Positions 41,937 to 53,200 of a stretch of DNA of 55,660 nucleotides are shown in pieces. Position numbers and translations under genes: made by a program. Each line of letters starts with the position of its first letter. Position 1 is the stretch's first letter. This DNA comes from Phoronis australis (Eukaryota > Phoronida > Phoronidae). The DNA lies in the NCBI GenBank assembly GCA_002633005.1, contig NMRA01000062.1:1161991-1217650 (forward strand). The letters run 5' to 3'. A model generated the notes under the pieces. That model ran no database searches. It worked only from the letters and a program-made list of their open reading frames with translations, and was not told the DNA's origin.

Positions 41937-44838
41937 GTCATAGTAGCTGTTTTTACAATACTATTGTGAACCATCCAAGCCAATGCCTTACTCTTTCAAG
42001 TGCTATTTGTTCGTTTCAAAGCTGAGTCGCTTATCGACAAAAGCAATGTACCGGATAGCATCTTTTTGATGGCATGTTTTGCCTAAGCACCCTAGGACAA
42101 TTGATTAGTATTTGCCTAAAATGGGTGGGTACCTTAAATAAATACAGGACTTGTAAAAATACCAAAGAACGTCAACGTCCTGGTTCAGTCTTCCTCAGCG
42201 TGGTCTCTGCGCGCCAACTGTTTCAACGGGTAAGCAAACTCTTCTTGTTTTCTACACTCCGTTCTTTCTTTACACGTGGAAAATGCACTCGACTGTGGCA
42301 AAGTGCAAATTTATTCGAATTGTTACTATACATTTCCATAGTAGGCACGAAGTGTCACTCAGGATCAAATCATGTTCTTCCCAAGAACTTGATTTTTTTG
42401 CTCCAGCGGCTGTAAGAACAATTTGTCAGTCACCCTTTCTTTTCGTACACAAACGACTCTCTACGGCATTGTTGGATAGAAACGTCCTGTTGGTTTCAGG
42501 AGTAATGAAACATTTTAAAACTTTTCGTGTTCTGCGATGTTTCGCTTACCTAAACCATCTTCTTGTGCAACTGATTAAATGCTGTTAATAACAACAGTCA
42601 GCAGTACAATCATCATCACTTACCACACGTGTGCTACTCCGTTGTTGTATCTGACTGTACTTATTCTATCAGTATAACTAGTACTAGCAAGTACCAAAAG
42701 CGTTATTATCATTCGTGCATCCACACGTGCCTTTGCCATTTTTTGTTTTTGTTTCCATAGTTATTTGCTATAACTGCCGGTTCTAATTTCACTGGAAGTG
42801 TTATTCATAATGATACCAGTGCTGTAATAATTTTGTGAGAGTGACCTGACGGCGCACGCTAATCATCTTGTGACAGTCTAACTGCAGTAGTTTCAACCTC
42901 ATAAATTGCGAATTAAAAACTCGTTGAACATTGTCATTGTAGTGTTAAACTTACATTGAAAGTCATTTTGGCGGGTCATATATGGCCGCGCTCTATAAGA
43001 TAAACCCATCAAACGGTTGATTTAGCCAAAACGAAAAATCCTGAATGGTTCCGACCAATGAGCCACAGAAAAGTGCTAACGAGCCTCCGCGACTCGATTT
43101 GTGTTACTTTTGCAATATTAAAATCAAAACAATACATAGAAAGTGGTTTGTTATGCCAAAAGAAGATCAAATGACCTCCATTCCAACAACAACATAACCA
43201 CAGCAAACAAAGATTGCAAATTGCCTTATTTCCCTACTCGACGTCACAGTATTAAACATTTAGAACGTCATAATTACATAGCCTTGTCGAGACGCATTCA
43301 GTTCCATCGGTTTGTATATTAAATTTTAAAAACACTTTCAACGACTATTCGTGTTTCCTCAACTACCCCCGTCACAGTTCAAAACACCGCCTCACTGTCG
43401 GAATGTCCCTTTGGGAAGTAACTCGACACTGTTTGTCACAAGTCAAATCCGAACAACAGCGAACAATATCAGTTGGAAATTCACCTTAAGCTAGCTGTGC
43501 AGGACATAGTAAGATGAATAGGCAATCTAAAATGAACCACGTCTGTCGACACAATATTAACCAGTTTCTGTCCTCCCATTCCGTGATCATTTAAAATACA
43601 CAATCAAAGGATTTTGTGTGCAACCCATATTTTCAATAAATTGAACTGTTTAGGCTACCCTGCATCAAACTTTGAGGCTACGTAGATGGTCCCATTGCAG
43701 TTGACAATCACTTCAACAGTGTGTTAGACCAGTTTATTTCATTCTTCGAGTCTGCGCACTTAAAAATCCATACTTTATTTTATGTCTTGTGTTTTGTTTT
43801 GTTTTTTCTTTTATTTCTCTAATCTTGCGTGATTCTAATAATTTTATTAAATTTATTATAAAGGTGTTGTCTACTCTCTGATTGGCTAACATTTCACATT
43901 TCTCAGTTATGTATATCATAATTTTTTATCTATAAACGACCTGTTGGACGAGCAAAATAATTTTTGCCGACATTGAGGTATACAATTTTAGATCAAATGT
44001 CATTGTTTTTGGTTTTTTCCTTAACTGAATCTGTAAAATGGTTTCTGAGAAAACAATGCCACTAAAAGGTTTAAAAAGCGTTGACGGTTCACCTGTTCCC
44101 TTGATAATTGCTACTTTGTCAATAACGTTGGGACCGGGGTAAGTCGCTCGGTTGTATTTTGTGTGAGCATTTTGTAGTCCTAGTAGCCCAGGCTAAAGAC
44201 ATAAAGTTCAATTCCATCTTTGATGAAGAAAGTTGGAACCACTGGTGTATGATAACTAGGCAATGCACTAGTGCCACTTCGGCATGGTGTTAACAATGGG
44301 ATACTCTGTGTAGAACTTTAGTTGCAAACAACTTTCTTTATGAAATCAATATAATGGATTCGAATTTTTGTTCTTTTTAACGACAAGCCTAACACTTTAG
44401 AACGTATTGTCGACGATTGTAGGAGTAGGTTTCTGTCAGCGGTACAATGAGAAGAGCTCGCCCGAGGAAACATTGATGCATCTATGATAAAAACAATCAT
44501 TTTATTCGGAAAAATACCAGATAATGAGCCGTACGTTTGGGCATGTTAACATTCTGGCGATTGCAGCAAAAATGAACACTTTGCACTTGAACTGTGTAGA
44601 CTAGGGCACGGATGTAAATCTAAAATACAAATGTGATGGTGTTCCGAAGAGGTGGCGCCCTACGGAAAATATGAAAAGTGGTATTTTGGTGGTCAACTCG
44701 TTGATACTATGTCGAGTTACAAATATCTTGTTATATGTTTCCACTCCGAAATTGTGTTGGTTTAAAATTACATCAAGGCTAAAACCTTTATTCATGCTAA
44801 ATAATCTGCAACATTAGTGTTATTGTATTCCTTCCATT
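41937..44838. other. unassigned intergenic DNA
   Basis: Overlapping open frames of 113 and 101 codons (42074-42415, 42283-42588) lack domains. No exon or element recognised. Confidence 0.4.
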
Positions 44839-45270
44839 GCAGCTTTTGAGATATTTGATACAATGGTTTCTCCTATCGTAAACCATGGATTGGAAATATG
44901 GGGCTATTCTCAATATAAATCTGTAGAGCGGGTGCAACTAAAGTTTTGTAAACCACTGTTGGGTGTCAGCTGCATGACTGTCAATGTTGCTGTTCTTGGC
45001 GAATGTGGAAGATTTCAACTTTTTGTGAAAACATTTTGTGAGGTGTATCAAATCCTGGCTTAAATTGATAAGAATGCCAACAACAAGGTATTGTAGAGCT
45101 GTATGAGTGGCATGTTGTTTGGCTTGGACTGTGCAGGAAGGCATACTTGGAGTATCACTGTTAGATTACTATCATGTAAGTAAGGTTTTGATCTGGTGTG
45201 GTTTCAACACTGTGTCGAGTGTGAGTAATTGTTTGTTGATAATTCTTAAAAAGAGGTTCAAAGACTTTNT
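44839..45270 (+). pseudogene. LINE (non-LTR) reverse transcriptase C-terminal remnant
   Basis: It reads IFDTMVSPIVNHGLEIWGYS, then VERVQLKFCKPLLGV and VAVLGECGRF, the LFD-lV-Pil-YG-EIWG / iErvqlkFCK-LLgv / GE-GR blocks that follow the RT core in many invertebrate LINEs. After a frameshift near 45030, IKSWLKLIRMPTTRYCRAV and further on LKKRFKDF continue the same C-terminal pattern. Stops and shifts show it is dead. Everything upstream of the C-terminal part is missing (5' truncation is usual for LINE copies). A (TG)n tract follows within 20 bases. Confidence 0.8.
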
Positions 45271-45286
45271 TTTTTCACAAGAAATG

Positions 45287-45287
<1 letters not shown>

Positions 45288-45371
<84 letters not shown>
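45288..45371. repeat. (TG)42 microsatellite
   Basis: Uninterrupted TG dinucleotides over 84 bases. Frames through it on either strand (poly-CV, poly-TH) are not genes. Confidence 0.98.
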
Positions 45372-45372
<1 letters not shown>

Positions 45373-47110
45373 ATTCTGTTCCGTGTGTTTCTTCATTTAA
45401 TTTGGGTTTAATTAGCGGTGAATATTTCATGAAATAGAACCCAGACCAGACCACGTGATTACCAACCAAAAACTGTCGCGCTTATGAGTTTGCATTACCT
45501 CTCTGTCTTCTAAAGAAACTCATTCTCCACATAATTACTGTCTATGCTGTTTTCAAGAAATGACACACCAGATGTCGGGGTCAGCTCTCCGGACTTGATA
45601 TCGAACTCAAAATTATTTTTGTTATTTTCCGTTCTGTTTTAATACGAACTCAAGGTATTCAGTTAAGATTATTCTGCACGCCACCCAGTTATCCAAGATT
45701 CCACTTGACAATCCATAGATTCACGCTATATACTCAAATTCCAACTCCTGCTTAGGAGTTCATATTTTGAGCTCGTAATTTTAGAATTGGGGGGTCACCA
45801 AAGGCAGAATGAGATTCAACTGTAATACACTCGAGCACACCATTAAAAACGGTAATCTTGAGTTTATACTAAAATGGAACAGAAAACATTAAAAATAAGT
45901 TGATTTCGAATGAAATATTAGACGCTGTTCTGATAAATGACGTTTTTTTAAAAATGTATGCCGCATTCAACCTCAGCAACGTACATGTATAGAGGCAGCC
46001 GTATTGAAATAGTTCTACCCTTTCTCAATTTCTCACCTTTTGGTCGGCTAAAAGCTCAGCATGTACAGTGCCATCTTTTGTTTAAAAAATTATGTTAAAA
46101 GGACACAAACGCACTACTCACAATGCGACACTCTTCGAATGTCAAATGCTTGAAGATACGTGTATTCAGCAACACCGGAAAATTGAAGTTGTCCCCGCGG
46201 ACATTGTCATAGGTTACGGTAAATAGCCTCAAGGTGAATCTTTGATATTATTGGCGTTATGTGATAGTGTGAACAAAGCAGATTATTACACGTGGATGTG
46301 AAACTAACGCTAAAAAACACGCATCCTCTAACCGACACCCCGACACTAAGCCGCGCATGTATTTCTATTCACAAATGTTACGTTGAAATTGTATCTTCCT
46401 GTAACTACATGTAGCTTTTGAGCTGGTACGCAGCTCTTCGTCAGGTGAGTGGAAAGACTGTCACTGTGTTTTCATTACGCGTCATTTATAGTAGTAGAAA
46501 ACTTTAGGTGGGTACAGGAGGCAATTGCCACCCCCCCCCCCCCGATTGGGGGAGAAAGAAGGAAAATTTGGGCAAAAGAAAATATGCGGGAATGGCAGAT
46601 ATGAAGGGAATCAATGGCTACTGCAGGGGAAAATTAATGGAGGTCGGCCAGTAATGAAGTGAAGACGGGGCGGGCAAAGGCGCAGGACACAGTGGTTGAT
46701 ATTCCATGTCCCGCGATCAATCACAGCTACGTCATATGCTCCCGAACAGCTTGGCCTAACACTTTACAGCTTACAATTGCGTTTACATAACCAGAAATGC
46801 TTGTCGATTATGTTGCATTATAAACGACCGTTCGGTAGGGCTGCAAACATATCTTTTCCAAAATAATTTTCCTGCATTCATAGCATCTCAAAATCTCTCC
46901 AGAACGTATTGGGTAAAACCCTGTTGTATGACTGAAGTGGCCAACCAAATATAGTCCTCTTTTAAGAATTACACAGCTGCTACCACAGAATAAAACACCT
47001 GCCCATAACACGTTTTGGGGTCTGAAAACCAAGGGTTGCGCACAGTCAATACTTATGCAATATCCATACATTCCAATGTGATATCAATCTAATTAGTCTT
47101 ATTTTTTCAG
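45372..47110. other. unassigned DNA upstream of the Sushi gene
   Basis: A poly-C run lies at 46531-46543. The promoter and any upstream untranslated exon of the Sushi gene should be here, but no core promoter element can be singled out. Confidence 0.4.
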
Positions 47111-47142
47111 ATCAACAACTGTGCATGAGATTCTAACCATAC

Positions 47143-47215
47143 ATGTGGAAGATGCCACCAGGGAGCGCCAGCTGCCTTGCAGTATGCATTGTACTGCTCT
47201 CTGTTTTACACCAAG
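47143..47215 (+). CDS. exon: start codon and signal peptide of the Sushi gene
   Basis: ATG at 47143, 24 codons plus one base, donor gtaact at 47216 (phase 1). Two in-frame ATGs (M1 and M4) are possible starts; the hydrophobic core follows both. Confidence 0.7.
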
Positions 47216-50200
47216 GTAACTTGAGGGGGTATACATGTAGGTAAAGAATGTGTTACTTATGGAGGTATTGTACGGTTTTCATTATCTCTGTGCTTTGCCT
47301 GACAATGCACTTGTATTTCTTCCACAGTAGGAAAATCTTTGAGCAAAATGAAATGTTTCGAGTTATTTCACTTAAAAATGCGCTACACATGAGCACAGAA
47401 TCTATCTTTATTTCCTGTTTTTATTTTTGATCCCTTCACTTCCATTGAAGAAGGAAGAGGGGCTTCGGAAACTACGCTAAAGGACGCCGCAAAAGTGCAT
47501 CATCAGCCAAACATTCATAGATTGTTCACAAATACAAGAAAGTCAGAGTCAAGACACCCACTTTTAACGCATACCGGTACCTAAAATCTGAACGCAAACT
47601 CAATCCACCCAATGAAATGAAGTTATAGGCAGTGAAAATAAATGCCTACATATCTGTCTGCCAAATTACGTGTGGCCGCAGAAATACCCGTGGCTACAGT
47701 GTAATTTTACAATGACCGATACACCCATGCCTTCCCTTTAGAGAGTTTCAGAAATTGCTTTTACCTTTCTTGAATTCTTAGTGTACAGGTGATATTATAT
47801 TGAAAACCTTGTATTCGGAAAATAACCATTTTTTGCTAGACTTCGTTTTGTATTCCGGTAACAATGGATGGTTTCGACATGTCAGTCAATGCACTTGGGG
47901 GCATTTGCAATACAAATCAACAATACAAAGTTAACGAAAGGTGAACTGTACCTGTCACTGATAAAAGATGATGTGCACTTCACGGTTAAATGCATATGCG
48001 GATAAACCATAGACTACAAATTCAGTTTTTGGCCATTTCTATTTTAAAAGAGATACACCAGTCCTAGCGTTGCTCAACTATACCCAGTTCTCATGGGAGA
48101 ATTGGCAATTAAGGCTACTGAACATTAATGAGTAACTTCTTTGCTGACAATCTGTATATTATTTCAAGGAAATGCGGAATGCTCTGAACCGCCAACGCTT
48201 TCCAACTCAACTTACAACGTGAATGCACCTATCTCTAACGGAACAAATGCGCAGTATACATGTGATTCTGGATTCCATAAGACCAGTGGTGATGAGATTC
48301 GAACATGTTCAAATGGAACCTGGATTGGGGAGAATATTACGTGTACAAGTAAGTACTTGCAAGTCATTTTTTCATTTGTGCGAAAACGCATTCATTTGGA
48401 GTTTTTGTTCACTCTCTTTTTTGTCAGCCGAAACATCGCTCGCAAATAATTTGTGTTCTTTTAAAGCAACTTATACATGCGCAGGGATGATCTCCGATAT
48501 CAGGGTAGACCCGCAACTTATTACGCTGATACGCTAGCTGTTGAGCCAGCAACTCAAAGAATCGCAGGAAAAGCGTAGATGCTCCATTTATCGAATAGCC
48601 AATTTTAGGGTAGGTCATCTCGATTGAACTATGAAATCCTGTTTTGAAGGATACCCTTGTCTTATCAGTGTTGCGAGAGCAATTGATGGGTTACTGTGTA
48701 TGACAAATGAATTTAAAAAAACACAAAAATAGATTGATTCACTTTTCCGTTGGCAGACAAACTGTGCTCATCGGTAAAAGAAGTTTTGGCCGATTTTGTC
48801 GTTTAAAGACTTTAAACAGGCTCAACTTTTAATGATTGTTTAATTTTATGTATATCACAGTGCCAAAAATAATTTGCATTCTCAGGATTTTGTTTAGAAA
48901 TAGGCAGTACCATCACTGGTCAAACTGTTAAACCCTTGAGCCAGGTTTCTAGCTCCTCAGCTCGGTTTTAATCATATATCAATAAAGCATAAAAATATTT
49001 CCAGGTGATCAGTGCAATGGGCCCACATGCGAGGCCTGCGCACGTCTGATACAATGTGTATCAGACCGCCTGTAATTATTTTTTATATATCACTGGCATC
49101 CATTTCTGTCCCCATTTCCTATTCACAATAATTGAATCTAGGCGCGCGTTCCGTAAGCATGCCAAGAATTGTACTACAAAACACTAGTTGGCTTACCTTA
49201 AAATCAAACTGCTGCCTGGCAGTTTGGTAATTGGCCAAATTTTGGTGCACAAAAGAAGAGTTAACGAGGAGCATAACATGGCAACATCATATATCACACA
49301 AACTTTTTAGATTGTAAAAATTTCTGGTCTGATTTTCAAAATTCAGAAACCTAATTACTTGTGCTTTATACGAAGTATTCAAATATGCTGTTTAGAAACT
49401 TTTATAACGAAAATTTAATAATATTATAGTTGCTCTCAGTGAGATAACTATGGGCCTGTATATATAGAGAACGATAACATCAACAGCCTGACGCCATCTA
49501 ATTAACTATATTTACAACAACATGGTGTGTTTGATCAATGTAGCAGATTTCGAGATCCGCAAACCGGTTGAGTCGCCCACTTTCGATCGGTCAGTGTGTC
49601 AACCGAGAAGTATTTTTTCATGGATCCGAGATTATCGCGAAAAAGGCACCATCACGCGAGCATCCCCGAGAAATCGCCGCAAATAAATTAGATCATTACA
49701 TGGCGAGGTCGTTAACCCCCGTTATCTAGAGCCCGAGTGGATTTTGGAGAATTATCAGTTAACTGAATAGTGTTGGGCATGGTTCCGTTCAGCAGCAGAA
49801 ATACCTCCAAAATTTGAGACGATTTGCTTCAAGCGACATGATGGATAGTTAGCGTTTCGTAATGATACGTGTTGTAGCTAATAGGTTGCAAATGACCGAT
49901 ACACCCATGTCGTCCCTTTAGAGAGTTTCAGAAATTGCTTTTACCTTTCTTGAATTCTTAGTGTACAGGTGATATTATATTGAAAACCTTGTATTCGGAA
50001 AATAACCGTTTTTACAGTAATACTAGACTTCGTTTTGTATTCCGGTAACAATGGATGGTTTCGACATGTCAGTCAATGCACTTGGGGCATTTGCAATACA
50101 AATCAACAATACAAACTTAACGAAAGGTGAACTGTACCTGTCACTGATAAAAGATGATGTGCAATTTACGGTTAAATGCATATGCGGATAAACCATAGAC

Positions 50201-53200
50201 GATTTGCTTCAAGCGACATGATGGATGGTTAGCGTTTCGTAATGATACGTGTTGTAGCTAATGGGTTGCAAATGACCGATACACACCTGCCTTCACTTTA
50301 GAGAGTTTTAGAAATTGCTTTTGCCTTTCTTGAATTCTTAGTGTACAGTTCATAGTATATTGAAAACCTTCAATTTGGCATATTACCGTTTTTTACAGTA
50401 ATGGTTCACTTCGTTGTGTAACAATGGATGGTTTCGAAATTTCAATCATTGCACTTGTGGCGTTTGCAATATAAATCAACAAGATAAAGTTAACCAAATA
50501 TGAAATGTGTGCCTGTCACTGATAAAAGATGACGTACACTTCACGGTTAAATGAATATACGGATGAACGATAGATTAAACATTCAGGTTTTGGCCATTTT
50601 AACTTTAAAAAGAGATACACAGGCGTGAGTCGTTTCGCTGAGCTTCAATCATGCATCGGGGTTCAACTCAACAAATTAAGATATCACACCAAACGTCCTG
50701 GTAAGAATCATACATGTATGCAGTCACATCAGGGTCACATTTTTATTGTTTAAAGAGTACTGCCCCTCATGCTCGTGAATCAACACTTGCTCTTCGATAC
50801 GAAGGCTTAGTCAAAAGAGAGTATTTATAGCCAATGCTGTGTCGGTAGTGTTGTCTCTGGGTGCCTGAAGAGAGCATGTGTGTGACGTGTTCATGGATGC
50901 GTGGTTTTATAACAAAGAGCCTCTAGGCAACATTACTTTTGCAAAGTTTTGGTGTTTGAAACTTTCACCTTTGCGAGAGAAATAGACTTCTTTTGGACAC
51001 GAAAAACAATTGCCAGCTCGAAAACTCGTGGAACCCGTTGAACAAAGCTTAGTAGTTGACTGAAACATAAGACTTCGAGCAGCAGTAATTGGCAGGCTTC
51101 ATTAGCGGGCTGGATGGTTTGTTTCAGAAATCTGATTATTGATTATATAGCCACTGATGATGCTTGCCTGAAATTCAGCGAAACGGTTGATGGTGTACAT
51201 GCATATCATATAATTTCTGAGGTCAAAATGTTGGTGTTCTTCTGAGTGAAGGTGTGTTAAACTGGAACTCTGTGTGCAAATGAGACAATTTTTGAATATC
51301 GAAAATAGACACCATTTCAGAAAATGGGAAACCCGTTGACCAGTGTTCTAGATGTCTTATAATTTGAGAACTCCTTGCGCCAATGAATGATGAATGTATT
51401 AGATAACAGATAGTGCTACTTAAGGGAACTCGTAAATTACCGGATATTTCGACGTTTGCTGTGGATAGTTATGAATTTAACATTTATCGAGGAAACATAC
51501 AATTTGACGCACATCTTGCTTCACATCATAGGTGGATTCAAGGGGGCTAGGGTACGTACCCGACCCATCCTATCGACGCAACCTAAAAACAAAAGAAATG
51601 ACATCTGAATGCTGTTTTAGGACATGTATATCGTAGATACGCCATCGACACAGTATAGCACACCGGGACAAAGTTTACAAATATAAAAGTGTGGAATCAA
51701 TTATTTTCACAGATAATCTACGGTAGCATTTAGTGGAACGTATCTTTATCTACGTCTACCACTCTTTACCTACCACAGTTTCATCACGTGGGACTATTTT
51801 ATGCATTTCGTTATGAAGTGCCCATTCAGTTGACCTGGCACTGTGCTAAAATAAGTTGAAATTGTTTTAAGATTGTTTTTTGTTTAAAACTCATTTTTTT
51901 CTTCAAGGTAAGATTATGTGCCACTATAAGACACACACCTTTCTCAATTTTATCTATTAATTGTGCATTGGACATATGGTTTGTAAGTCGTTACTTCATA
52001 CTTCAGGTTAGATATATCAAAACAACAAAATGTGAAGAATCTTAATTGATTTACGGAAATAGGCTACATTGGCATTATGAATTTTAAAGCTTACTCAAAT
52101 CCTTCATCGTTATCGTTTCCTATTTTCACTATCAAATTCAGATTTAACTTGCTATATGTAATACTCAACTACCTTAAATGTTTGAAAACAGGGATCTCGA
52201 ATATTTGCCCCCCCCTTAAATCCGCCACTGTGTCTCTTACGGAAGTGCAACAACATGTGACAAAATCAATTTTGGGTGGAATCAATTAAGCTCTTAACAT
52301 CTTGAAGAAGAGAGTAGCCTCAGATTGAAATGAATTCATGCATTTTACGTTATGATTGTCGGGTAATAAGGTGGACGCTTGCAGGGCACAGCACCAGCTA
52401 GCAGTTGTGACGATTGGGAGCACATGTTCAACACATGAACGGTCTCCAAAACGCAGAAACTGTCACTGGTGAGGCATCACAAAGTAGAATAATAGGAAAA
52501 CGTTCATGTGCCATTGTTTCCTGAAATTTCACCAAAGGAGCATAGCTATAGAAATTGCCACCCGGTGGCCAGTAGCAGTCAAATAATCTAGAAATTGATG
52601 TGCGGCTTGACAGAATTCATAACCATTGAAACATACCTGAAAAAAATAACGAAGCCTCTTTATCGATTGAAGAGATACAGCTGAATACTACCAGTAGTGA
52701 AGGATTGTAAAATACGCGAAAGTATGTCGTTTCCATCGGCTGTTCCTTGGAAACAAACAAAAAGCGTTCACTTCCGAGGGAAAAATTTGAAGTTAAGAGA
52801 AAGTATTATTTGTTCAAGATGCTCAATGAAGTTGGCACCAGGCGAGACATTAGGCTCTCCCTAGTTAAAACTGACTGGAGTCCGATCAGTCCTGTACTGT
52901 TCTAAATTTGGGGCGAGGCAGACGGTCTCTAGTCAACCTATTATTGTTCTGCAAGCGTCAAGAGAGAAGACAATGATTTTTATCAGTTGAAACCTTGATA
53001 GTTTTTTTTAAGTTTCTTTATTCGGCCGCTTTCAATGAGTTGCTTTAATGCTTTCATAAGCGTGGCACCATTAACAAGCAACGTTTGCAATGGTATGAGT
53101 TGCCAAAAGTTTTACACTTGCTTATTTGTCAGAAATTGCTTTTGAAATAATATATACGAATAATCTTGTGTAACTCTATCAACAACATGTCCGCAAATTA

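Noticed and set aside
45107-45469. Poly-CV and poly-TH open frames
   Set aside because: They are translations of the (TG)n tract.
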